Source: Microbacterium sp. SY138
GTDB lineage: Bacteria; Actinomycetota; Actinomycetes; Actinomycetales; Microbacteriaceae
Direction: 5' to 3'
Assembly: GCF_039729145.1 (NCBI RefSeq)
Contig: NZ_CP155793.1
Span: 558,001-622,000 of the forward strand
Length of the DNA stretch: 64,000 bases
The notes beneath the pieces are model-generated. The model was not told where the DNA came from, made no database searches, and saw only the letters and a list, made by a program, of their open reading frames with translations. A program made the translations under genes and the position numbers. Shown piece by piece: positions 1 through 7,615 of this stretch. Every line of letters starts with the position of its first letter. Positions within the stretch are counted from its first letter, which is position 1.

Positions 1-2
1 TC

Positions 3-1742
3 GACGAGCACGGCGATGCGATCGACCCCGAGCACCCGGACGCGCCGCCGACGTGGCTGCAGCGCCAGTACCGGCCGATCCTGGGCTGGACGCTCAAGCA
101 CTCCGGTGTCACGGTGATCCTCGCGGTCGTCGTGCTCGGCGCCACGCTCGCCGCAGCGCCGCTGATGAAGGTCAACTTCCTCGGCGACTCCGGCCAGAAC
201 ACCATGACGATCACGCAGGACCTCGGCCCGACGGCGAGCCTCGAGGCCAAGTCGGATGCGGCGGTGGCGGTCGAAGACGCCCTGCTCGACATCGACGGCA
301 TCGAGCACGTACAGGCCTCGATCGGCACCAGTGGTTCGGCGCTCAGCGACGCCTTCTCGGGCGGTGCGGGCGTCACGTACTCGGTGCTCACCGACTCGAA
401 CGCCGATCAGGAGAAGCTCCGCGCGGATGTGCAGGATGCGATCGACGGCCTCGGTGACGATGTCGGGGATGTCGCGGTCTCGGCCTCGGCCGGCTTCGGA
501 TCGAGCGACATCGAGATCACGGTCAGCGCCTCGAGCTCGGACGACCTCCAGACGGCGACCACCGCGCTGGTCAAGGAACTCGACGGGAAGGACGGCGTCG
601 GCCAGGTGAGCGACAACCTCGCCGCGTCGCTGCCGTACATCGCCGTCGTGGTCGACAGGGAAGCCGCCGCCCAGCGTGGACTCTCCGAGGTCGCGGTCGG
701 TGCCATCGTGTCGGGCACCATGCGCCCGCAGCAGGCGGGATCCGTCGAGATCGACGACACCGCGCTGACGGTCTACATCGTGACCCCGAACCCGCCGACC
801 ACGGTCGACGCGCTCAAGCAGCTCACCATCCCGACGCCGACCGGCATCGTGCAGCTGCAGGACATCGCGACCGTCGAGCAGCAGAACGGACCCACCTCGA
901 TCACCACGGAGCAGGGCCGCCGTACCGCGACGATCACCGTGCCGCCGGCGTCCGACAACCTCGCCACGGCCACGCAGTCCGTGAACACCGCGCTCGCGGC
1001 GGTCGACCTGCCCGACGGTGCATCCGCCGAGGTGGGCGGTGTCGCGTCGCAGCAGGCCGACTCGTTCTCGCAGCTGGGGCTGGCGATGCTCGCGGCGATC
1101 CTGATCGTCTACGTGGTCATGGTCGCGACCTTCAAGTCGCTGCGCCAGCCGCTGCTGCTGCTCATCTCGGTGCCGTTCGCGGCGACCGGGGCGATCCTGC
1201 TGCAGATCATCACGGGTGTGCCGCTCGGCGTCGCATCGTTGATCGGCGTGCTGATGCTCATCGGCATCGTGGTGACGAATGCGATCGTGCTCGTCGACCT
1301 CGTGAACCAGTACCGGGAGAAGGGTCTGTCGACCATCGAGGCGGTGAAGGCCGGTGGTGAGAAGCGTCTGCGACCGATCCTGATGACCGCACTCGCCACC
1401 ATCCTCGCCCTCACTCCGATGGCCCTCGGCATCACGGGTCACGGCGGCTTCATCTCGCAGCCGCTCGCGATCGTCGTGATCGGCGGTCTGATCTCGTCGA
1501 CGGTGCTGACGCTGATCGTGCTGCCCACGCTCTACAACCTCGTCGAGGGGGCCAAGGAGCGACGCGCAGCGCGCAAGGCGGGAGGAACGGATGCCGGAGG
1601 AACCTCGGCTCCGGATGCTCCCGTGGGCCCGGATGCATCCGGTGCCGCCGTGGCGTCGGCTCAGCCGGTGCTGATCGATGCCTCCGGCCTGCCGCACGCG
1701 CCGCAGCTCACCCGCCGCGAGCTGCGCGAGCGCGGGGAGTAG
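3..1742 (+). CDS. RND-family efflux transporter permease, C-terminal part (5' end outside window)
   Basis: The open frame enters from the left edge (codons start at base 3), so only about the last 580 residues are present. They contain a porter-like region rich in Ser/Asp/Val followed by a cluster of hydrophobic helices (roughly bases 1080-1550) with the RND hallmark helix containing GVLMLIGIVVTNAIVLVD, the ion-translocation helix seen in AcrB/CusA/SwrC relatives. RND pumps use proton influx to move drugs, metals or lipids; Gram-positive members lack an outer-membrane channel. The tail after the last helix (KERRAARK onward) is a long Ala/Pro-rich cytoplasmic extension. The next gene is convergent, so nothing downstream identifies the substrate. 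The family call is secure and the substrate is unknown. The 114 ATG is internal, because the frame is open and protein-like upstream of it. Confidence 0.9.
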   Translation, partial: DEHGDAIDPEHPDAPPTWLQRQYRPILGWTLKHSGVTVILAVVVLGATLAAAPLMKVNFLGDSGQNTMTITQDLGPTASLEAKSDAAVAVEDALLDIDGIEHVQASIGTSGSALSDAFSGGAGVTYSVLTDSNADQEKLRADVQDAIDGLGDDVGDVAVSASAGFGSSDIEITVSASSSDDLQTATTALVKELDGKDGVGQVSDNLAASLPYIAVVVDREAAAQRGLSEVAVGAIVSGTMRPQQAGSVEIDDTALTVYIVTPNPPTTVDALKQLTIPTPTGIVQLQDIATVEQQNGPTSITTEQGRRTATITVPPASDNLATATQSVNTALAAVDLPDGASAEVGGVASQQADSFSQLGLAMLAAILIVYVVMVATFKSLRQPLLLLISVPFAATGAILLQIITGVPLGVASLIGVLMLIGIVVTNAIVLVDLVNQYREKGLSTIEAVKAGGEKRLRPILMTALATILALTPMALGITGHGGFISQPLAIVVIGGLISSTVLTLIVLPTLYNLVEGAKERRAARKAGGTDAGGTSAPDAPVGPDASGAAVASAQPVLIDASGLPHAPQLTRRELRERGE

Positions 1743-1783
1743 CGCCTTCTCGGCGTCGCCCGGCCGAAACGGAGATCATGTGC

Positions 1784-1823
1784 GCCGCGGCCGGCGAGTC
1801 ACCATCCGACTCGCCGGCGCGGC
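1784..1823. terminator. Bidirectional hairpin terminator between convergent genes
   Basis: Arms CCGGCGAGTC (1791-1800) and GACTCGCCGG (1808-1817) flank a 7-base loop and are extended by outer GCCGCG/CGCGGC pairing. The hairpin sits between the RND gene and the minus-strand epimerase gene. No clear T-tract is visible, which is usual in high-GC actinobacteria. Confidence 0.6.
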
Positions 1824-1873
1824 GTCATTCGCTCTCTGTTCTCGTCGGGGAGTTCGCGGCGAGCCGCGTCGAG

Positions 1874-2770
1874 TCAGCTCAGCGTGATGCCCCAGTGCAG
1901 GGTCCAGGTCTCATCGGGGGCGAGCCGGCGGATGCCGAGGCCGCTGTTCAGGGCGTCGGCCGGTGCGGTCATCGGCTCGATCGCGACCGCGAGGCTCTGA
2001 CCGGGATAAGCGGGCGTCGTGTACACCTGCACGTAGTCGAAACCCTCGCCCTGCCAGAGCGTCACGCGGCGACCGTCCGGCGCGGTGAGCGAATGGTGCA
2101 CACGTCCGTCGGGATCACGGGCGAGATCCGTGAAGCCGGTGTCGAGGGTGACGTCTCCCAGTCGGACGCCCTCGCGCAGAGCGGCATCGGCCGGTCGGGT
2201 GCCGGTGGGGAGCATCCTGTCGTCGGTGTCGAACGCCGTCTCCGCGGGGATCCGCAGCACGAGGTCATGCGGGTCCACGTCGCCGATCGTCACGAACGGG
2301 TGGGTGCCGAGGGCCACGGGCGCGGACGTGGTCGACCGGTTGGTGAGCGTGTGCGACACGTCGATGCCGTCGGGCGTGAGCGCGTACTCCACTGTCGTCT
2401 CGATCAGGTACGGGTATCCCGTCTGCGGGACGACGGTCGCACGCAGCACGGCTTCGCCCTCGGTGTGCGAGACCTCGTAGGCGGTGAAGCGCAACAGGCC
2501 GTGGCTCGCGTTGTTCAGCTTCGGCTCGGTGATCGCGAGTCTCCGTGCGGTGCCGTCGTCGTCCCACTCTCCGTCGCGCACCCGGTTCGGCCACGGGACG
2601 AGGACCACGCCGGAACAGGCCGGCGTGGGCAGCTCGAGAGGATACGGCGGTACGAGGTCGACATCGTCGATGCGCAGCGAACGCAGGGAGGCGCCGACCT
2701 GTGCGATCTGTGCGGTCACCCCGCCGCGTCGAAGGCTGATCTGGGCGCCGGTGGGGGAAGCGGTACTCAC
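1874..2770 (-). CDS. Aldose 1-epimerase family protein
   Basis: The 298-residue protein from GTG 2770 has the galactose-mutarotase fold pattern. Landmarks are NRVRDGEW near the N-terminus, NNASHGLLR with the family His, the LGTHPF motif with a second His, and a C-terminal IAIEPMTAPADA segment carrying the catalytic Glu. Such enzymes interconvert alpha and beta anomers of hexoses or act on hexose-6-phosphates; the specific sugar cannot be told. An in-frame ATG at 2848 would add 26 low-complexity residues. I prefer GTG 2770 because homology begins there and TACGAT stands exactly six bases before it, the leaderless promoter arrangement seen at several genes in this window. The gene is transcribed away from the helicase gene. 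Confidence 0.85.
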   Translation of the reverse strand: MSTASPTGAQISLRRGGVTAQIAQVGASLRSLRIDDVDLVPPYPLELPTPACSGVVLVPWPNRVRDGEWDDDGTARRLAITEPKLNNASHGLLRFTAYEVSHTEGEAVLRATVVPQTGYPYLIETTVEYALTPDGIDVSHTLTNRSTTSAPVALGTHPFVTIGDVDPHDLVLRIPAETAFDTDDRMLPTGTRPADAALREGVRLGDVTLDTGFTDLARDPDGRVHHSLTAPDGRRVTLWQGEGFDYVQVYTTPAYPGQSLAVAIEPMTAPADALNSGLGIRRLAPDETWTLHWGITLS

Positions 2771-2776
2771 CTCGTC

Positions 2777-2782
2777 ATCGTA
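2777..2782 (-). promoter_or_regulatory. -10 element (TACGAT) of a leaderless epimerase transcript
   Basis: On the minus strand TACGAT is followed by six bases (GACGAG) and GTG, so transcription would begin at or next to the start codon. This supports start 2770 over the longer frame. Confidence 0.5.
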
Positions 2783-2821
2783 CGGCCACGATCGGGTCGG
2801 CGGTCTCTCAGGAGCGTCGGC

Positions 2822-2827
2822 TACACT
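2822..2827 (+). promoter_or_regulatory. -10 element (TACACT) upstream of the DEAD-box helicase leader
   Basis: TACACT is the best -10 match in the 282-base gap between the divergent epimerase and helicase genes. It would start RNA near 2834, leaving an untranslated leader of about 220 nucleotides. No convincing -35 is visible. Confidence 0.4.
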
Positions 2828-2833
2828 TGAGCG

Positions 2834-3052
2834 GTCGGCTTCGGACACCCGCGCGTTGGCGCGGACGTTTTCTGTGTGTGAAGTGTGAGTCCAGGGGCCG
2901 ATGGTGAGCGTCGCTCGACGCTAATCAACCATCACATGAATGGCCCCGGCCGCTGACAGTCCGGAACCCCGCTGGTCGAGTTCGACCAGGCGCAGGGTGC
3001 TCGCGCGTGCGCGCGGCGCTGTTCTCGTGCGAGAACACAGAAAGACACCGCA
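2834..3052 (+). ncRNA. Long structured 5' leader of the DEAD-box helicase mRNA
   Basis: The leader contains three clear hairpins. The first (2894-2947) is compound: GGGGCC pairs with GGCCCC, enclosing GATGGT/ACCATC and AGCGTC/GACGCT around a GCTC loop. The second is CTGGTCGA/TCGACCAG (2972-2989). The third, GTTCTCG/CGAGAAC (3021-3036), lies just before the ribosome-binding region. Cold-shock RNA helicase mRNAs in other bacteria carry long regulatory leaders, so temperature-dependent or autoregulatory folding is a reasonable inference. No Rfam family was recognised by eye. Confidence 0.45.
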
Positions 3053-5311
3053 ATGCCGAAGAACAAGAAGCCCCGCGGCGGACGTCCGTCCGCGAACTTC
3101 GAACCGCGCTACGGCGCGAAGAAGACCTCTTTCCACGACCGTCACAACGGCGGCCCCGCCCGTGACGGTGCACGCGATGAGCGCGGCGGACGAGCGGATG
3201 CCGGCGATCGTCGCACCGCTGCATCCGCGGGAGGGTACGACCGTCGCCCCGGCAGCCGCAGCGCCGGCCACCGCGGCTACCGTCCGGCTGAAGCCGAGTC
3301 GGGTGCGCCCAAGCAGCGCTGGGGTGCGTCGGAGCGCGCCGGCCGCGACGAGGCGCGCGGGATCCGCAACCGCGCCGAGTCCGGGCGTCGCGAGGCCCCG
3401 CACCACCGCAACGACGAGCGCTCCGAGCGCCCTCGCTACAACGACCGCCCCAGCGCCGGAGGCCGTTTCGACGACCGTCCGCGTCGCGACGACCGCGGCG
3501 GACAGCGCCAGACCGGACAGCGCCCGACCGGGCCCGGCACCTACCGCGACGACCGCGGCGGCGACCGCCCCCGGTTCGACCGCGACGACCGTGCGCGTCG
3601 CGATGACCGCGGCGCCGGCACCCAGCGTCAGGGCTTCCGTGACAACGACCACCGCGATGGCGGGCGTCCGGGTCGCGACGACCGGCGTGGTGCCGAGCGT
3701 CCGCGGTTCGACCGTGACCGCGGCACCGAGCGTCCCCGGTTCGACCGTGACGACCGCCCGCGTCGCGATGACCGCGCCGGTGACCGCACCCGGTCGAACG
3801 ATCGCGGCACCGAGCGCCCCGAGCGTTCATACGACGCCGACCGCGCGCGTCGCGCTTTCGACCGTGACCGCACACAGCGTTCGTACGAGGGCGGCCGCGA
3901 CGAGCGTTCGCGTCCGTCGACCGGTGGCGCGTACCGCACCGAGCGCCCGCGCCCGCTGACCTCGGACACCCGTGGGCGCCCGGCCCGCAACGAGCGACCG
4001 AGCCGCAACGACTGGAACGCCACCAGCCGTCCTGCATCGACCGGAGCGAAGTTCACGCCGGGCGATGACGTCGTGCACGAGCGCCTCGAGGCGAAGTCCG
4101 TCGCGGCGGTCGAGGTCGACGGTGTGACCTTCGGCGACCTCGGTCTCGGATCGAACATCGTCGAGACCCTCGTCGGTATGGGTGCGGCCACGCCGTTCCC
4201 GATCCAGGCTGCCAGCATCCCGGCCGTCCTCGCCGGGCGCGACGTGCTCGCCCGCGGCCGTACCGGCTCCGGCAAGACCATCGCCTTCGGCGCGCCGCTC
4301 GTCGAGCGCGTGCTGCAGTCGCAGGCCGGCAAGCGCCGTGAGTTCGGGCGGTCGCCGCGCGCGATCATCCTCGCTCCGACGCGTGAGCTCGCGCTGCAGA
4401 TCGACCGCACCATCCAGCCGATCGCCCGCAGCGTCGGGCTGTTCACCACGCAGATCTACGGTGGCGTGCCGCAGGGGCGTCAGGTGGGCGCGCTCAAGAA
4501 GGGCGTCGACATCGTGATCGGCACCCCCGGTCGTGTCGAGGACCTCATCAACCAGGGCAAGCTCGACCTCTCGGACTGCCGCATCGCGGTGCTCGACGAG
4601 GCCGACCACATGTGCGAGCTCGGCTTCGTCGAACCGGTGCAGCGCATCCTGCGTCACACCGCCGACGGCAGCCAGAAGCTGCTGTTCTCGGCCACGCTCG
4701 ACCGTGAGGTCGCCGCACTCGTCGACGAGTTCCTCGTCGACCCGGCCGTGTACGAGGTCGCAGGTGAAGACCAGGACTCCAGCACGATCGAGCACCGCGT
4801 GCTCGTGATCGAGCACCGCGACAAGGCCGACATCCTCACGTCGCTCGTCGACCGCGACGGAAAGACGTTGGTGTTCGCCCGTACCCGCGCCTACGCCGAC
4901 ATGCTCGCGGAGCAGTTCGACGACGCCGGCATCCCGGCCGTCTCACTGCACGGTGACCTGAACCAGGCCAAGCGCACGCGCAACCTCGAGCGTCTGACGT
5001 CGGGGCGCGTGAGCGTGCTCGTCGCCACGGATGTCGCCGCCCGCGGCATCCACGTCGACGATATCGATCTGGTCGTCCAGGCCGATGCGCCCGACGAGTA
5101 CAAGACGTACCTGCACCGCTCGGGCCGTACGGGTCGTGCCGGCCGCGCAGGTCGAGTCGTCACGCTGATCACGCGTCAGCGTCAGCGCCGCATGAGTGAG
5201 CTGCTCGAGCGCGCCGAGATCGATGCGCCGTTCGAGAACGCCCGTCTCGACGACGACGTGATCGAGGAGATCGCCGGTCGCGTTCCGACCGCGGCAGACC
5301 TCACCTCCTGA
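3053..5311 (+). CDS. DEAD-box ATP-dependent RNA helicase with long disordered N-terminal extension
   Basis: The 752-residue protein has a helicase core in about its last 400 residues. Visible are the Q-motif region (PFPIQAASIPAVL), Walker A in GRTGSGKT, PTRELALQ, GTPGR, the DEAD box in VLDEADHM, SAT in LFSATLD, and motif VI HRSGRTGRAGR. It unwinds RNA duplexes using ATP in ribosome assembly, mRNA decay or cold adaptation. The first ~320 residues are almost entirely Arg, Asp, Gly and Glu in degenerate units such as RPRFDRDDR and RRDDRGG, and are probably disordered. Comparable basic tails in DeaD/RhlE relatives usually lie at the C-terminus. ATG 3053 (MPKNKKPRGG) follows a weak AGAAAG. The strong terminator downstream suggests a single-gene unit behind the structured leader. 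Confidence 0.93.
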   Translation: MPKNKKPRGGRPSANFEPRYGAKKTSFHDRHNGGPARDGARDERGGRADAGDRRTAASAGGYDRRPGSRSAGHRGYRPAEAESGAPKQRWGASERAGRDEARGIRNRAESGRREAPHHRNDERSERPRYNDRPSAGGRFDDRPRRDDRGGQRQTGQRPTGPGTYRDDRGGDRPRFDRDDRARRDDRGAGTQRQGFRDNDHRDGGRPGRDDRRGAERPRFDRDRGTERPRFDRDDRPRRDDRAGDRTRSNDRGTERPERSYDADRARRAFDRDRTQRSYEGGRDERSRPSTGGAYRTERPRPLTSDTRGRPARNERPSRNDWNATSRPASTGAKFTPGDDVVHERLEAKSVAAVEVDGVTFGDLGLGSNIVETLVGMGAATPFPIQAASIPAVLAGRDVLARGRTGSGKTIAFGAPLVERVLQSQAGKRREFGRSPRAIILAPTRELALQIDRTIQPIARSVGLFTTQIYGGVPQGRQVGALKKGVDIVIGTPGRVEDLINQGKLDLSDCRIAVLDEADHMCELGFVEPVQRILRHTADGSQKLLFSATLDREVAALVDEFLVDPAVYEVAGEDQDSSTIEHRVLVIEHRDKADILTSLVDRDGKTLVFARTRAYADMLAEQFDDAGIPAVSLHGDLNQAKRTRNLERLTSGRVSVLVATDVAARGIHVDDIDLVVQADAPDEYKTYLHRSGRTGRAGRAGRVVTLITRQRQRRMSELLERAEIDAPFENARLDDDVIEEIAGRVPTAADLTS

Positions 5312-5356
5312 GTCGGTCGGTCGCCGGCTGCGACCGCGCACAACGAGGACGATCCT

Positions 5357-5397
5357 GCAGAAGGGCCCCGGGAAGCACGTTCCCGGGGCCCTTCTGC
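5357..5397 (+). terminator. Strong hairpin terminator after the DEAD-box helicase
   Basis: A perfect 18-bp stem (5357-5374 with 5380-5397) built around GGGCCCCGGGAA closes a GCACG loop 45 bases after the helicase stop. No U-tract is present. Confidence 0.8.
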
Positions 5398-5582
5398 GTC
5401 GTCTCTCCGGAGTTGTGAACGTTCGGAAGCGAGCGCTCCGAGGTTCCGTGCCGAGATGACGCCTTCCACGGGATGATGACGGTGGATGGTGTCGCAGTGT
5501 CGGCCCGGGTCGCGCGAAGCTACCCTGAGAGGGTCTCGGAACCTGACCTCGACGGTCGGTGCGGGCGCGAGAGGAGAGCACG

Positions 5583-5813
5583 ATGGGCGTCGTATTCCCG
5601 GCGGAGTCATTCTCGATCACGACCGCCGACGGTGACATCATCATGCTTCGTATCTGCGATTTGTGCGGTGCTGCTGTCGTCGAAGCCGAAGGTACCGATC
5701 TCGCGTTCCACAAGCGCTGGCACCGGATGACCGGGTCGGGCAACTGGGTCGACCCCGATACCCGCCGTCACCACGGTCCCGCGAGTCCATTCACTCCGAA
5801 CGGATCGGCCTGA
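5583..5813 (+). CDS. Small zinc-finger-like hypothetical protein
   Basis: The 76-residue protein starts at ATG 5583 behind AGGAGAG. A CDLC pair near residue 25 and an HKRWH pair about 18 residues later give a C2H2 spacing (CxxC...HxxxH) like a classical zinc finger; the rest is polar and ends in a short Pro/His tail. There is no membrane segment or signal peptide. A TACCCT -10 candidate lies at about 5520. I do not recognise a named family. It might bind nucleic acid or merely be metal-stabilised. The ribosome-binding site, acidic start and terminators on both sides make a real gene likely. Confidence 0.65.
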   Translation: MGVVFPAESFSITTADGDIIMLRICDLCGAAVVEAEGTDLAFHKRWHRMTGSGNWVDPDTRRHHGPASPFTPNGSA

Positions 5814-5863
5814 CGGGCAGCCACGAGTGCGGTCTCATCGCGCGCGGCGGCGCGGAGCGTCGG

Positions 5864-6403
5864 TCAGGACAGCTCGTGCACGTGCACGGCGGAGGTCAGG
5901 TTCGTGCCGTTGAGGTCGAGATAGATCACGTTCTCGGTCACGGTGAGGGTCATGGTGTTGCGGCGCTCGATCAGGGCTGACGCGGTCTCGATGAATCCGG
6001 GGTCGAAGCTGTGGAGGCGGATGTCCTCGCGGCGGTGGATGCGCTTGTCGGTCCACGGCGCCATCACCTTGGCGGGGTCGCGGTGGGTGTACACCACGGT
6101 GCGCTCGGCGAGCCTGCTGCCGTAGTGCAGCCGCTCGGCGTCGGGCGCCCCGATCTCGACCCAGACGGTGACGAGGCCGGTGAGGTCGCGCACGAGCACT
6201 GCGGGCTCTTCCGTCGAGGAGATGCTGCCGCCGAATGCGATGCCTTCGGCGAACTCGAGCCCGTAGGCCAGCACGCGTGTGAGCATGTACGCATCGGTCT
6301 CGGACGGATGCCGGGCCACGCGCAACGAGTAGTCCTCGTAGACTCCGCGATCGGTGTCAGCGAGCTGCACCTCGAATGTGTGGACTGTCGAACCGATCGC
6401 CAT
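5864..6403 (-). CDS. YaeQ-family protein
   Basis: The 179-residue protein begins MAIGSTVHTFEVQLADTDRGVY, the characteristic opening of YaeQ proteins (PD-(D/E)XK-related fold). It continues with the conserved HPSETDAYMLTRVLAYGLEF stretch, EPAVLVRDL, WVEIGAPDAERLH and a C-terminal beta-rich part. E. coli YaeQ was found as a multicopy suppressor of rfaH loss; its biochemical role is not settled. ATG 6403 was chosen because homology starts there. TAGGCT stands eight bases upstream, implying little or no leader. The much longer frame to 6823 overlaps the radical SAM gene and is not supported. Confidence 0.88.
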   Translation of the reverse strand: MAIGSTVHTFEVQLADTDRGVYEDYSLRVARHPSETDAYMLTRVLAYGLEFAEGIAFGGSISSTEEPAVLVRDLTGLVTVWVEIGAPDAERLHYGSRLAERTVVYTHRDPAKVMAPWTDKRIHRREDIRLHSFDPGFIETASALIERRNTMTLTVTENVIYLDLNGTNLTSAVHVHELS

Positions 6404-6449
6404 GATCCTCGAGCCTACGCGGCTGCGGGATGCGCGCCCGACCGCGGGG

Positions 6450-7541
6450 TCAGAAGAGCATCGGCTGCGCGGGCGCTGCCTCGGCTCGGGCGCTGGGGGT
6501 GAACCGCACCGCGGTCGCGGCGGCGGCACTCGTCTGCACATGGCCCTGCCCCGGTCGGAGCCCGCGCCGGGGGTAGTCGTCTTCGTGGCGGCCGTCCAGT
6601 CCGTGCATGCGGATGAGCGGACGGGTGCGCTTGGCGAGCCACTGCCGGTATCCCTTGGGCGCCTCGGCGGAAGCCCCGGGATACAGCCCCCGGTACGACG
6701 AGACGAGGTCGGGACGATGAGTGTCGAGCCATTGGAAGAACCACGGCTTGACGCCCGGTCGCAGATGCAGGGCGCCGTAGATGACGCTACGCGCCCCCGC
6801 CTCCTTGATGCGCACGAGGGCACTGTCGATCGCGGCGAGCGAATCGGTCATGTGCGGCATGATCGGCATGAGGAACACGGTCACGGGGAACCCGGCGTCG
6901 GCCAGAGCCCGCACGGTGTCGAGCCGGGCCTGCGTGGTCGGGGCTCCGGGCTCGATCGCCTTCTGCAGGTCGTCGTCGTACATCGCGATCGACATCTGCA
7001 CGTCGATCGGCACGCGCTCGGCGGCTTTCGCGAGCAGGGGGATGTCACGGCGGATCAGCGTGCCCTTGGTCAGGATCGATATCGGGGTGCCGGATGCCGC
7101 GAGCGTCTCGATGATGCCGGGCATGAGCTTGTATCGCCCCTCGGCGCGCTGATACGGATCGGTGTTCGTGCCCAGGGCCACGGTCTCATGCTCCCAGCTG
7201 CCTTTGCGCAGCTCTCGTGCGAGCACCTCGACGACGTTCACCTTCACCACGATCTGCGAGTCGAAGTCGGACCCGCCGTCGAGGTCGAGGTACTCGTGCG
7301 TGCCGCGGGCGAAGCAGTAGACGCAGGCATGCGAGCATCCGCGGTAGGGGTTGATCGTCCACGCGAACGGCATGCGCGAGGCACCGGGGACGTGGTTGAG
7401 AGCAGACTTCGACAGCACCTCGTGGAACGTCATGCCGGCGAAATCGGGGGTGGTCACCGAGCGCAGCACACTCGAGCGGTCTTCGAGGCCGGGCAGCGCC
7501 GCCGCGTCCGTCTCTCCGAGCTTTTGTCCCTGCCACCTCAT
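6450..7541 (-). CDS. Rv2578c-type radical SAM protein
   Basis: The 363-residue cytoplasmic protein carries the radical SAM cluster motif as CSHACVYC near residue 75, preceded by FAWTINPYRG. It continues with the GTNTDPYQ, LTKGTL and IYGALHLRPG segments typical of the Rv2578c/SplB-like group, and ends in an Ala/Arg-rich tail. The three cysteines bind a 4Fe-4S cluster that cleaves SAM to a 5'-deoxyadenosyl radical; the substrate of this branch is unknown to me. ATG 7541 (MRWQGQKLGE) was taken because the 45 residues further upstream are low-quality and overlap the operator region. The gene diverges from the M15 peptidase gene across a 74-base gap containing a palindrome. Confidence 0.88.
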   Translation of the reverse strand: MRWQGQKLGETDAAALPGLEDRSSVLRSVTTPDFAGMTFHEVLSKSALNHVPGASRMPFAWTINPYRGCSHACVYCFARGTHEYLDLDGGSDFDSQIVVKVNVVEVLARELRKGSWEHETVALGTNTDPYQRAEGRYKLMPGIIETLAASGTPISILTKGTLIRRDIPLLAKAAERVPIDVQMSIAMYDDDLQKAIEPGAPTTQARLDTVRALADAGFPVTVFLMPIMPHMTDSLAAIDSALVRIKEAGARSVIYGALHLRPGVKPWFFQWLDTHRPDLVSSYRGLYPGASAEAPKGYRQWLAKRTRPLIRMHGLDGRHEDDYPRRGLRPGQGHVQTSAAAATAVRFTPSARAEAAPAQPMLF

Positions 7542-7562
7542 TCGACCATTCGAACAGAAAGA

Positions 7563-7598
7563 CGAAGATATCGCAAGACACTCTGCAACATATCTTCG
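7563..7598. promoter_or_regulatory. Inverted repeat in the divergent radical SAM / M15 peptidase gap
   Basis: CGAAGATAT (7563-7571) and ATATCTTCG (7590-7598) are perfect 9-base arms separated by 18 bases. A second pair, CATTCGAA (7547-7554) and TTCGAATG (7595-7602), overlaps it. The A/T-rich gap between divergent starts is where a repressor or shared promoters would be expected. Confidence 0.45.
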
Positions 7599-7615
7599 AA
7601 TGAGAAGATGGATCA

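Noticed and set aside
6404..6823. N-terminal extension of the YaeQ-family protein
   Set aside because: The extra 140 residues are Arg/Pro/Ser-rich, overlap the radical SAM gene antiparallel-frame region and have no similarity to YaeQ, whose conserved start is MAIGSTVHTFEV.
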